Origin: a virus
Direction: 5' to 3' (one strand)
Virus record (IMG/VR): IMGVR_UViG_3300025326_000231
Location: 1 to 21,340 of that record
Length of the DNA stretch: 21,340 nucleotides
Shown here: positions 1 to 8,021 of the stretch, one piece after another
How positions within the stretch are numbered: position 1 is the stretch's first letter
How the letters are laid out: each line of letters opens with the position of its first letter
Made by a program: the position numbers and the translations under genes
The notes under the pieces: model-generated
Database searches by the model: none
Told to the model about the DNA's origin: nothing
Seen by the model: only the letters and a program-made list of their open reading frames with translations

Positions 1-448
1 GTGGGGCGTTGTAGAGGCGCCAGGCACCTGTCACGATGGCCGTCAGCGCCGCGAAGGCGGTCGCAATCGTGGCGGTGACGTGCTGGGTATCGGTAAAGCC
101 GGTGATCGTCGCCACGCCCGCCACGCCGTCCCCTCGCAACTCCTTGCCCACGTCAGTGGCGGCAAAGGCCACCTGTGACGCTGTGAAGATCACGCCCGTG
201 GTGTCCACGGTCAGCGCCCCCGCGCCCGGCGTCAGCGTCCCGGCGGGCTCCGTGTAGGCCAGAAGCGTGGTCCGTTGCAGTGCGAAGGTCCACGGATGGG
301 CCTGGAGGGTCGCGTCCCGGATCGTCGCGTAATGCTCGTTCACGATCCGCGCGCGCTTGGTCGGATCGGTGAAGGCCGTGATCGGGTCTTCGCCGAGGTT
401 GGCGAGGGCCTGGTTCGCGATGTTGACAGCCGTGAGCATCGTCGCCAT
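1..448 (-). CDS. Tail tubular protein A-like (T7 gp11-like), N-terminal part, cut by window edge
   Basis: The reading frame stays open for 149 codons from the ATG at 448 to the left edge, so only the N-terminus is present. The start region (LTAVNIANQALANLGEDPI, then TDPTKRAR, then HPWTFALQR) matches the usual opening of podovirus tail tubular protein A, which forms the adaptor ring between portal and tail nozzle. From about residue 63 the protein departs from the helical core and enters a Gly/Thr/Val/Ala-rich beta segment (residues about 70-145, ending in GAWRLY), which looks like an inserted beta domain. The gene starts 5 bases after the stop of the upstream tail gene; the ribosome site is weak and a second in-frame ATG lies at 439. 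Family call is from recognised sequence pattern, not a search. Confidence 0.75.
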   Translation of the reverse strand, partial: MATMLTAVNIANQALANLGEDPITAFTDPTKRARIVNEHYATIRDATLQAHPWTFALQRTTLLAYTEPAGTLTPGAGALTVDTTGVIFTASQVAFAATDVGKELRGDGVAGVATITGFTDTQHVTATIATAFAALTAIVTGAWRLYNAP

Positions 449-453
449 GGCCG

Positions 454-1071
454 CTAGTTGAGCTGCTCCACGATCATGCCGACCTGGATGATGTCGTTGT
501 CGGCCGTGGCGGCTCCGGTGCACTTGATGACGACAGCGCCAGAGAGCGTGGCCGTAGGGCTGGCGGCAAAGGTGCCTTCCTGCACCGCGCCAAAGGTCGC
601 ACGGCCGCTGAGGAGCTGGGTCGCCGCGCCTGTCCGGACGACCGTGAACTCAGCGCGCCAGTTCTGCGCGTTCGGCGCGGCCGTCGTTGGGTTGATGGTG
701 ACGACCGTCGCCCCAAAGTTGAACGTCACGGTCTTGACGTTCGCGTTGCCCGCCGTGGTGCCCCAGACGGTGATGGCCAGCGTTTGCTTATCGGTTCCGA
801 GCGCGCCGGCCGCCAGCGTGAAGCTCATCAGGTCGTCCGTGCCGGCGCCGACGTTACCCACCGCCGTGGTGATGACGCCACTCGCCACGACCTTCCGGCG
901 CTTCACCCAGGTGCCCTTGGTGGCGGACGCGGTATCGTAGGCCACCACATCGTCGTCGGCGCCGCCCGCGTAGAGGTGATTGGCATTCCAGTTCGAGGGC
1001 CGGACGCGGGTCGTGTCGGCCCCGTCGGCTTTGGTGCTCACGAAGGGATGGGCAACGGCCACGTCAGCCAT
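454..1071 (-). CDS. Beta-rich tail or fibre-associated structural protein
   Basis: A 205-residue protein, Thr/Ala/Val/Gly-rich, with no signal peptide or membrane segment. The N-terminus (MADVAVAHPFVSTKADGAD, then PSNWNANHLY) resembles the short attachment region at the start of many phage tail-fibre or virion decoration proteins, in which a 'P..WN..H' motif precedes a beta domain. Residues about 60-205 alternate hydrophobic and small polar residues, as expected of a jelly-roll or beta-sandwich. The start at 1071 is supported by GAGAGGAG seven bases upstream. It sits between the Asp-box protein and the tail tubular gene, which favours a tail role. Exact function is unknown; a capsid-surface fibre is an alternative. 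Confidence 0.6.
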   Translation of the reverse strand: MADVAVAHPFVSTKADGADTTRVRPSNWNANHLYAGGADDDVVAYDTASATKGTWVKRRKVVASGVITTAVGNVGAGTDDLMSFTLAAGALGTDKQTLAITVWGTTAGNANVKTVTFNFGATVVTINPTTAAPNAQNWRAEFTVVRTGAATQLLSGRATFGAVQEGTFAASPTATLSGAVVIKCTGAATADNDIIQVGMIVEQLN

Positions 1072-1089
1072 GGGCAGACTCCTCTCGGC

Positions 1090-2274
1090 TCAACAGGGTT
1101 GGAAACATGGGCGCACGGTGAAGGAGGAGGCGGAGGGAGCGCGCGGCGCCGGCACCCCCACGGCCTCGGGGTTGGGGTTGAAGAAGGTATGACGCGTGGG
1201 CCCGGCTTCTCGGAGGTCCATTACGCCGCGACCGCCGCGGGCGATGAAGGCCGTCATCAACTGTGACGAGCCGGCAATGTTCACGCCGCCGACACACTCC
1301 ACCAGGGTCCAGGTCGTGCCGAAATCCACGGAACGCCAGAAGGCTCCGCGAGTGACCGCAGCGGTGAACTCTTTGACATAGGCCGTGGCGGCACCCAGTA
1401 CGGGCGAGCCGGCCCGCGAGCCGAAGTTCGCGAAGGCCACGATGGCCCCCTGGTTGATCGACGTCGGGCTCGGCGGATTGAGCGTCAGATTTTGGCGATC
1501 GGTCCACGTCGCCCCCGCGTCATCCGAGGTGGCGATCTGCCCCTTGAAGCAGGCGATCAGCCGCGTGGCGTTCACGGCGAGGATGGTTGACGCACCCGGA
1601 CACGCGATATTGCCGGCCGGAATCAGATGCACCGGCAGGCCGGTCCAGGAGGCGCCATTGTCAGCCGAGCGATAGATGGCCCCCTTATTGATGAGACACC
1701 AGAGGCCGGGAGAGGGCGAGCAGAGATGGTAACAGGCCGTGATGTCCGACAGGATTTCCGCCACGCCGATCGTGACAGGTCCGGCAAACGTTGTCCCGCC
1801 ATCTTCGGAATGCCAGATTTTCGCTGCACCCCCGCCACCGGCTTGCCCGAACACCAGGACATTGGCCCCATCCACCTCGACGGCCGCCGGCCCCCCCACC
1901 GCCGTGCCGGGCAAGGCCACTTGCGTCCACGTGGACGTCTCCGGCAAGGTCAGGACCGTATCGGACACGTAGAGATGTTTGCCGCCGCCCCCACTCAACA
2001 AGAGCAGGACACGAAACGGCACGCCCGCGAAGCTCGTGACGCGCGCGCCATAGATGTCATCCGAACCCACGGTGATCGCGGTACTGCGCACCGTCGGAAA
2101 GGTTTGCCCGCCATCTTGCGACACGTCGTACTTCAACGCCTGGCCGTCCGTGTGCCGGTGAAAGGCGTAGACCGTGAAATCGTCCACGAAGACAGAGGCG
2201 GCCGGAAAGACGCCATTGGCGCGTGGCGCCGTCGCGAGCTGCCACTGTTGTCCGAAGTTGATGAGCGAGGCCAC
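1090..2274 (-). CDS. Asp-box (BNR/sialidase-like) beta-propeller tail protein
   Basis: A 394-residue protein with five clear Asp-box motifs (S-x-D-x-G-x-T/S-W/F): SQDGGQTF at 52-59, SEDGGTTF at 156-163, SADNGASW at 203-210, SDDAGATW at 250-257 and SVDFGTTW at 315-322. These loops mark the blades of sialidase or BNR beta-propellers. The sialidase catalytic arginine triad cannot be assigned from sequence alone, so glycan binding or a structural propeller is as likely as an enzyme. The start is GTG at 2274, directly after the stop of the upstream ORF (2275-2277). The last 40 residues are Pro/Ala-rich and end in FQPC. Placement among tail-fibre-like genes suggests a receptor-recognition or depolymerising tail component. 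Confidence 0.7.
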   Translation of the reverse strand: MASLINFGQQWQLATAPRANGVFPAASVFVDDFTVYAFHRHTDGQALKYDVSQDGGQTFPTVRSTAITVGSDDIYGARVTSFAGVPFRVLLLLSGGGGKHLYVSDTVLTLPETSTWTQVALPGTAVGGPAAVEVDGANVLVFGQAGGGGAAKIWHSEDGGTTFAGPVTIGVAEILSDITACYHLCSPSPGLWCLINKGAIYRSADNGASWTGLPVHLIPAGNIACPGASTILAVNATRLIACFKGQIATSDDAGATWTDRQNLTLNPPSPTSINQGAIVAFANFGSRAGSPVLGAATAYVKEFTAAVTRGAFWRSVDFGTTWTLVECVGGVNIAGSSQLMTAFIARGGRGVMDLREAGPTRHTFFNPNPEAVGVPAPRAPSASSFTVRPCFQPC

Positions 2275-2514
2275 TTAGCGTCGCCTCGGGCGCCAGGTCG
2301 GGATGTAGTCGCTAGCGGCGGGCGTCGGTGCGGCGCTGGCCCCTTCCGCGTGCCACGCGAAGAGTTGCCCATGCGCCCCGCCCAGTCGCCCGTAGAGCAG
2401 CCATGGGCGATAGAGCGTCGTCAGCGCCGCCGCCGCCGCGCCATTCGTCGGCCAGACGAAGACGTGCCCGGCAGCGCCCCCGCCCAGACGCCGCCACGCG
2501 AGGATGCGGCTCAT
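2275..2514 (-). CDS. Small Gly/Ala/Trp-rich protein of unknown function
   Basis: A 79-residue ORF starting MSRILAWRRLGGGAAGHVFV. Its ATG at 2514 overlaps the stop of the upstream 559-residue gene as ATGA, which indicates translational coupling, and its stop abuts the GTG start of the Asp-box gene. It contains repeated aromatic and Gly/Ala stretches (YRPWLLYGRLGG, FAWHAEG) and ends in basic PRRR. No family is recognised. The exact fit between two structural genes is the main reason to call it real; composition alone would not be enough. Possibly a small tail accessory protein. Confidence 0.5.
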   Translation of the reverse strand: MSRILAWRRLGGGAAGHVFVWPTNGAAAAALTTLYRPWLLYGRLGGAHGQLFAWHAEGASAAPTPAASDYIPTWRPRRR

Positions 2515-4190
2515 GCGTAGGCGCCTGCTCGACGGATCGGGATGGCCGTCCCCGCCGCTTGAGTGCGCAGTTCCAGCGCCACCGCCGCCCACAGCACACT
2601 ACTCGCATAACTCAGCGTATTCGCCACCGCCGCTGGGGTGGGTGAAGGATTGTCCACAAGCGCCCCAGCAACATCCGGCGAGCCGTCGCCGAACGCGTAC
2701 TTCGTCGTGCGGAAGATCCCCGATGAGGCGACGTCGAACGCCGCCTGTCCCGTGTCCTCGTTGCCGAACCCGACGACCACCATGTTGTTCGAGTCCTGCG
2801 TCGTCAGGTTGATCGTGGGATTGGTGCCCGTGCCCGTCGCGTACACGATTTGCCCGAGCGACTGCACGTTGGGGTACTCCACGACGCACGCGACACCGAC
2901 CGCGTTCGCGGTAAAGGTGACTGACACAGAGGTCAATCCGGCTGCGGCATTCCGCAAGCTCCAGCACTCGACGTTGATCTTCTTTGTCCCGCTCGTGTTC
3001 TGGACGCCCCCTCGACGGCTCAGGTTGTAGGTGTCCACCCCATCCGTCGCCGTGACTGTCGAGACGGTGGGCAAGGCGTTCGGATCTTCCCCGTTCTGCA
3101 CCATGACGACGAGATCCGTCCCGGCGGTCGTCGCGGTGATGGGGACGACGATGGGCGAGGAATGCGCGAAGTCGGTCGTCTTGTTGCTCGCCCAGTGGAG
3201 GCAGCGGATGTCCGAGAGATCGCCGGCGCGGAAGGGCTTGATGCGCGCCGTCCCCGTTCCGGTATCCACGAGACCTCGGATACTCGTGCGAAGACTTCCA
3301 ACAATCGCCGTGTCCGTCACCGGCCCAACACTCACGATCCCGTTGAGCCACCCGCTAATGCTGCTGCCATCAGCCTCGATGCGGACGATCTCGCCCGCGA
3401 CAACGTCAGCGGCATCCGACGAGCCGAGTTGCGTCGCTGTGCCAGCGATAAACTTTTGGAGTCTATGTTCATTGAGGGGCGTGGTCGTCTGAACGGCGCG
3501 ATAGTTGTAGTTCGTCAGGGTTGTCGTGGAGTCTTTCCGACACTCCACACCAAAGTAATTGTAGGTCGAAGTACCGAGCGCGGTCGCGCTCAGCACCGCC
3601 TCACAGTAGTGATCGTCGGTGGCAAGGTCGCTATCGGCTCGCGCGACCGCCGAGCTCGCGCGTGTGATGATACTCAGTTCGGTGCTGACGACATCCGCAT
3701 CCCCGATGAGTTCCGTCCACGACAGGTCCGGCCCCAGCGTGTCGCTGTCGGCCGTGTTGAAGCTCTCGACGATGGTCGAGCCACCCCGAATCGGGCGGAA
3801 GCTGCCCCAGCGCTGGCCACCGAGCCAGATGGTATACTGGCCATCCTTCGAGGGGCGCATCGGACGGTAGCGCGTGCCGTCTTCTCGTCCGTGCAGGATC
3901 AGCAGTTCGGCGAGGATGTCTCGCAGGCGCGTCGCCTCTGGCAGGATACCGAGGGATGCTCGGATGAGTCCTGGCAGCCCAGGGCGCTCGGTGTCGGGGT
4001 CATCCCCGAGATATGGCCCGATGCTCGGGTCAGGCGTTTCGATGGCGAGGAGCGCAAAGCCCGCCGCCTGCGTACAGTCGGCACGGAGATCTATGGCGGT
4101 CCACGTCTTCAGACCATCGACGCCCTTCGGGCGGAAGGGGTCATCCTCTGTGCCGGTGCCGACGTAGGGCGCGAGGTAGTGGTGAGACAT
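2511..4190 (-). CDS. Modular tail fibre-like protein: LamG-like domain plus GAYA-terminated beta module
   Basis: A 559-residue protein. Residues 1-140 form a distinct head (MSHHYLAPYVGTGTEDDPFR) with some helix. Residues about 140-325 open with SFNTADSDTLGPDLSW and carry an alternating pattern typical of concanavalin A/LamG-like carbohydrate-binding sandwiches. Residues about 350-559 are a beta module (AGTDLVV, then LTTQDSNN, then WAAVALELR) ending in IPIRRAGAYA. This last module is clearly paralogous to the end of the protein at 6692-7993. No catalytic motif is seen. The start at 4190 lies 8 bases after the preceding stop, with no strong ribosome site. A role in the tail tip or receptor binding is inferred from context and composition. 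Confidence 0.65.
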   Translation of the reverse strand: MSHHYLAPYVGTGTEDDPFRPKGVDGLKTWTAIDLRADCTQAAGFALLAIETPDPSIGPYLGDDPDTERPGLPGLIRASLGILPEATRLRDILAELLILHGREDGTRYRPMRPSKDGQYTIWLGGQRWGSFRPIRGGSTIVESFNTADSDTLGPDLSWTELIGDADVVSTELSIITRASSAVARADSDLATDDHYCEAVLSATALGTSTYNYFGVECRKDSTTTLTNYNYRAVQTTTPLNEHRLQKFIAGTATQLGSSDAADVVAGEIVRIEADGSSISGWLNGIVSVGPVTDTAIVGSLRTSIRGLVDTGTGTARIKPFRAGDLSDIRCLHWASNKTTDFAHSSPIVVPITATTAGTDLVVMVQNGEDPNALPTVSTVTATDGVDTYNLSRRGGVQNTSGTKKINVECWSLRNAAAGLTSVSVTFTANAVGVACVVEYPNVQSLGQIVYATGTGTNPTINLTTQDSNNMVVVGFGNEDTGQAAFDVASSGIFRTTKYAFGDGSPDVAGALVDNPSPTPAAVANTLSYASSVLWAAVALELRTQAAGTAIPIRRAGAYA

Positions 4191-4198
4191 CAGGGCGT

Positions 4199-5110
4199 CT
4201 ACAGATCGGTCTCGATGGTGACGAGGAGATCATCCGACGCTGCCGCCGTGGCCCGGAACGTGATGTTGTCACCGTTGAGGTCGCTGGCGGCAAAGTCTAC
4301 GCGATAGATCCCGAAGGCGACTTCCGTCACCGCCGAGAGGGCGCCCGCCGCGAACGCACCCCCGTCAATCGCCCGTGCCACGGTGACGGTCAAGCCCGTC
4401 GCGGGCGCATGGTTGGTCGAATCCGTCATCAGGAACTTGAAGTTCGCCATCGCGACGTTCTTCTTGATGCCGCTGTGGATTAGGATGCGCGTCCCGCTCA
4501 GATCCACGGCCGTTGTCGGGCTGCCAATGTTGGCCCAGTCGAGACCGGCTTCGCCTCCGGCGCTCACGTCGAGCGTGCGCCCGGCGACGGTCGGGATGAG
4601 CGGAAGGGCAACCGTCGCCAGCGCATTCCACGCGAGCGCATCGGCTTTGATGTTCCCGCCCGCTGTGAGGGCGGCGGGCAGGCGTGCCTGAATATCTGCA
4701 ATCTCCGTGTCTACGAAGTTATCTACGGCATCGATGAGCGTCTTGAGCGCCGACAACCCATCCGTCGCATTCGCCAGATCCACCGCCGCCGCCGACGCTT
4801 GGATCGTGAACTCGCCCACCACCTCGCCCACGACGGACACGCCCCCGACCGTGCCGGTCGAGATGTAGATGGCGTAACTCTTCCCCACCTCATAGCCGTT
4901 CCCGCCTGTCGCGACGATCGTGGCCTGGTTCATACCCACGACAGTCGCGCGATCGACCTGCACGCTCACGCCCGCCGTGATGGGCGTGGCGTTGTTCTCT
5001 TCGAGGACGGACAAGACCGGCGTGCCCGCCAGCGTCGTCGGGATGCCTGTCGCGAAGGCTCGTGTGGTAAAGAAATGATAGAACGTCTCGCCGAGGGTGA
5101 TGTCTCTCAT
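4199..5110 (-). CDS. Tail fibre-like protein with N-terminal MRDITLG module
   Basis: A 303-residue protein opening MRDITLGETFYHFFTTRAF, then TLAGTPVLSV, a beta domain recognised in many uncultured-phage tail proteins. Residues 45-105 continue this domain (GVSVQVDRATVVG, then VGEVVGEF). A short helical or coiled segment follows at about 110-150 (LIDAVDNFVDTEIADIQARL), then a linker with TVAGRTLDVSAGGEAGLDWA, a motif that recurs as a spacer in such fibres. The C-terminal 90 residues form another beta domain. The domain, coil, domain order suits a trimeric fibre. The ATG at 5110 overlaps the stop of the upstream gene as ATGA. Precise function and target are unknown. Confidence 0.65.
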   Translation of the reverse strand: MRDITLGETFYHFFTTRAFATGIPTTLAGTPVLSVLEENNATPITAGVSVQVDRATVVGMNQATIVATGGNGYEVGKSYAIYISTGTVGGVSVVGEVVGEFTIQASAAAVDLANATDGLSALKTLIDAVDNFVDTEIADIQARLPAALTAGGNIKADALAWNALATVALPLIPTVAGRTLDVSAGGEAGLDWANIGSPTTAVDLSGTRILIHSGIKKNVAMANFKFLMTDSTNHAPATGLTVTVARAIDGGAFAAGALSAVTEVAFGIYRVDFAASDLNGDNITFRATAAASDDLLVTIETDL

Positions 5111-6375
5111 GCAGCGAGTCCTCCATGCCCTGCGAGTCGGAGGCCACCGCCACCGGCCGCAATCGCGACCTGATCGTCAAGGAGCAGTTGCATCTGGGGA
5201 ACGGACGTGGTGACATCGTTCGTCCAGTCTGTTGTGCCGTTCGCTTCCGCGTAGTACCAACCGGCGCCGCCGAAGCGCGCGGCGTTCAGAATCGTGCCAT
5301 GACCATTAGCGTTCCCGACCTGCAAGGCTTGCGGAGCGATCGCACCAGCCGAGAACGTGAACACAAACCGAAGGGCCGTCGCCTTCGGGATGGTGTAGGG
5401 GCTGGTCAGATAGGCGCCTACTCTCCCGCCCGTGCGCGTGAAGAGAATGGATGTGCTGCTGGCCTGCGTCGTGCCACCCGGCACCGTTCCGTCATCGAGA
5501 TACACTTCAAATCCAGCGAGCGTCGATGCTCCGCTCGAGAATTGTGCCCCGTAGATCTTGATCTGCTCGGTGAACGCATCCACCCGTAGGCCCTTGCGGT
5601 TCGTCGTGCTGCTCGGAGCGGCAGAGGTGCCGAGCCCGCGTCCGCTCACCGTCCCGTCGGTGTACTCAATCACATGGGCGTAGGCCGAGGACACAATGGC
5701 GTCGGCGATGAATCCGTTGGCCGTCGTCCACGACGAGTAGAGTTGGCGCATCATGTCGGTAAAAGATGTGTCGCCGAGGGCCGTGAGCACCGTCGCGAAG
5801 TCGGTCACATCACCGTCCGCATCGGCGATGATGAACCAGTAGTAGGTGCCCGCCACCATGGCGAAGTCCGCCGGATTGATCTGGTGCCAGCCGATGAAGG
5901 TCGCATCCCCGTTCGGGTCCATGGACCCCGACGTGTGTAAGGTCGTACTCGGCAACACGGTGGTGGCCGTCGCGTTCCGTAATTCAAAATTGATATCGTT
6001 GACATTCACTGCCGTGCCCGCCGACGCTGTGAGGTAGAAGTAAATCTTTGCGAGGGTCTTGCCGAGGCCCATCACTCGCTGCCCCATCCCGGCCCCGGCC
6101 GAGTTGAACGTATAGGCCGAACTGAGCGCAAGTGTTAATTGCGACGGCGCCGAGGTACTGAAGTAATCACCGACGGCCACTTGGGGAGCGAATGTCGCGC
6201 CGGACCACGCGCCCCCATGGATCGCGGGTATCCAGAGTCCCTCCGGCGAGCGCCACCATTCCTCATTGCCCGTCGGGAGCAAGCGACCCCACTTCCGGTC
6301 GAGAAAGTACGGCACGCCAACCTCGCCCGTCGCGGCGAGACCCCGGACTTTCTCCCACCGGCCAATCAGGTGCAT
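5107..6375 (-). CDS. Large beta-rich tail protein
   Basis: A 422-residue protein starting MHLIGRWEKVRGLAATGEVG. The first 50 residues, with several aromatic residues and Gly, look like an attachment segment. The rest is rich in Thr, Ser, Gly and Ala with beta-sandwich rhythm (for example TLAKIYFYLTASAGT and GTYYWFIIADADGD), resembling carbohydrate-binding or choice-of-anchor style sandwiches. A second copy of the same kind of fold may start near residue 255. The C-terminus is a glycine-rich tail (AAGGGGLRLAGHGGLAA). The start is preceded by AAGGTG and directly follows the stop at 6376. No catalytic residues are identifiable. A tail or baseplate surface protein is the best guess. Confidence 0.6.
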   Translation of the reverse strand: MHLIGRWEKVRGLAATGEVGVPYFLDRKWGRLLPTGNEEWWRSPEGLWIPAIHGGAWSGATFAPQVAVGDYFSTSAPSQLTLALSSAYTFNSAGAGMGQRVMGLGKTLAKIYFYLTASAGTAVNVNDINFELRNATATTVLPSTTLHTSGSMDPNGDATFIGWHQINPADFAMVAGTYYWFIIADADGDVTDFATVLTALGDTSFTDMMRQLYSSWTTANGFIADAIVSSAYAHVIEYTDGTVSGRGLGTSAAPSSTTNRKGLRVDAFTEQIKIYGAQFSSGASTLAGFEVYLDDGTVPGGTTQASSTSILFTRTGGRVGAYLTSPYTIPKATALRFVFTFSAGAIAPQALQVGNANGHGTILNAARFGGAGWYYAEANGTTDWTNDVTTSVPQMQLLLDDQVAIAAGGGGLRLAGHGGLAA

Positions 6376-6660
6376 TTATTGCACCTTGAGCGGCGCCGGG
6401 TCGCTGAAGTCCACCGTGAACGTCTTGCCTACAATGAGATTCGTATTCGTGAACCCCGGACTCCGGGCCGCCCACCATGCCAGCAACATTTGCAGCACCG
6501 TGGTTGCCTCGGGCTTGAGCGTCGGATCAAGGAAGGTCTCTACATCTTCCAGTGACGGGAAGGTCAAACCGTAGATCGGCGGACTGCCGTTGAAAGCATA
6601 CGTCAGTGAGACCGAGCCGTCACCGTTCTTTGTGAACTTCGTCAGAGTCATCGTTGCCAT
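6376..6660 (-). CDS. Small tail-region protein
   Basis: A 94-residue protein (MATMTLTKFTKNGDGSVSLT...). A beta-rich N-terminal half is followed by a helical middle (PEATTVLQMLLAWWAARSPG) and a short closing strand region (VGKTFTVDFSDP). The start at 6660 is chosen over an upstream in-frame ATG at 6699 because GAGGA sits at proper distance and because the longer form would overlap the upstream gene. The pattern of a small beta protein with a 'LLAWWAAR' helix is familiar from small ORFs next to phage fibre genes, but no function is established. Possibly an assembly chaperone or adaptor for neighbouring fibres. Confidence 0.55.
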   Translation of the reverse strand: MATMTLTKFTKNGDGSVSLTYAFNGSPPIYGLTFPSLEDVETFLDPTLKPEATTVLQMLLAWWAARSPGFTNTNLIVGKTFTVDFSDPAPLKVQ

Positions 6661-6691
6661 CGTCAGTTCCTCGCTTTCGTTGTAACTCCGT

Positions 6692-7993
6692 TCACGCATA
6701 CGCCCCAGCCCGCGGGATCGTGATCGGCGTCCCTGCGACGACGCTCCGCAGTTCCACCGCCACCGCTGCCCAGTCCTCTGGCGTCTGCGCGTGCGTCATG
6801 GTGGCCGCGATCGACGCCGCCGTGGGGGCAAGTCGGTCGATCAGGCCGAAGGGGACATCCATCACGGGGCCAAGGACATAGTCCACCCCACGGAGGGTGC
6901 CCGCACTGGCGGCCGTGTACGCGCCCGTCCCCAACCCTTGATTCGCCAGCCCCGCGACGAGTCGATTGTTGCTGTCCTGGGTCGTGAGGCTGACTGTGGG
7001 ATTCGCCGAGGTGCCGCTGGCCGTTGCATTGATGCCCACGCTCTGGGGATTGGCATACTCACCGCAGATGGCTCCCCATGCCTGGGCGGCGGCGACCGTC
7101 ACGGTGACCGTGGTAATGCCCGCCGCGACCCCGCGAGCGATCCACGACTCGACACGCACCGTGCCGTTCGTGATCGCCGCGACGAAGCTGAAGCTCGCCC
7201 CCGTGGCCGTGATCCCCGTCACGCTCGTCGGAGCGGTCGCATCGCCAATCGCGACCTTCACGACGAGATCACTGCCCGCCACCGTGGCTGGGATCGTGAT
7301 GGCAACGCTCGTGCCAGTCCCCAAGTCAGGCGTTTTGGCGCTCCCTTTATTCACGAATTCGATCAGACCCTGGGCTTCCTTGAACGCTGCAATCCACACC
7401 CTGGCGCTGCTGGCGCCGCTTTCGGTGAAGCTGCTGTTGTATGTGCCCGTGGCCGTGACCAGGCGATAGGCTGTCGCTCCGGGCCAGAAGGACGCGCCGT
7501 TCGTGACTTGATCCAGGAGCGTGAAGCTCGCGCCCGCCGTGTGCGTGGCCGGATTCGACGCGGAGTTCCCGCCGATGAATCCCACGAGGAACGCATTCGC
7601 GGCCGTGGTCAAGATCCCAGGGGAATCGAAGGGCGAGGCGGCATCCGTCTGCCGCGCGCCAAGATCGAGGATCACCATGGTCCGATCACTCAGAATCTCG
7701 ACCATCCAGATGGACGGCTGACCGGCACTCGTGATATTCAGCGTGAAGGTGTGTCCCGTGCCGCCAATGATATTCGTCGCGTAATACATGCGGGTGACTG
7801 GACTCGACCCGAGTTCCGTTTCGATCGGAGTCCAAGTGTTCCCTTTGGAGTCCGTGAACGAGACGAACGGACCGCCCGCATTCCAGTCGCCGCACAGGAC
7901 GATCGTGCTGCCGGCGGTCGTGGTCCGCGAGGGCGTTGTGACCGATACCGCACTGGCGGACGCGACGGCGGTGACGCCGAGGCTGAGCGCCAT
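6692..7993 (-). CDS. Modular beta-repeat tail protein ending in GAYA, paralogue of the 2511-4190 product
   Basis: A 433-residue protein built of two related beta modules. Module 1 covers about residues 14-206 (TAGSTIVL, then FTDSKGNTW, then ARVWIAAFKEA). Module 2 covers about 228-433 (VAGSDLVVKV, then SLTTQDSNN, then WAAVAVELR), ending IPRAGAYA. Module 2 aligns by eye with the C-terminus of the 559-residue protein at 2511-4190, including LTTQDSNN and the final RAGAYA. Such modules appear in phage and secreted bacterial proteins and are thought to bind surfaces. The start at 7993 avoids overlap with the upstream gene; a longer ORF to 8128 exists but would run into that gene. The ribosome site (GGGATCTA) is modest. 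Confidence 0.65.
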   Translation of the reverse strand: MALSLGVTAVASASAVSVTTPSRTTTAGSTIVLCGDWNAGGPFVSFTDSKGNTWTPIETELGSSPVTRMYYATNIIGGTGHTFTLNITSAGQPSIWMVEILSDRTMVILDLGARQTDAASPFDSPGILTTAANAFLVGFIGGNSASNPATHTAGASFTLLDQVTNGASFWPGATAYRLVTATGTYNSSFTESGASSARVWIAAFKEAQGLIEFVNKGSAKTPDLGTGTSVAITIPATVAGSDLVVKVAIGDATAPTSVTGITATGASFSFVAAITNGTVRVESWIARGVAAGITTVTVTVAAAQAWGAICGEYANPQSVGINATASGTSANPTVSLTTQDSNNRLVAGLANQGLGTGAYTAASAGTLRGVDYVLGPVMDVPFGLIDRLAPTAASIAATMTHAQTPEDWAAVAVELRSVVAGTPITIPRAGAYA

Positions 7994-8021
7994 TAGATCC
8001 CGTCGCGGGAAATGACGTATG

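Noticed and set aside
1064-1507. 147-codon minus-strand ORF inside the Asp-box gene
   Set aside because: It overlaps a well-supported propeller gene in another frame and is Arg-rich without motifs.
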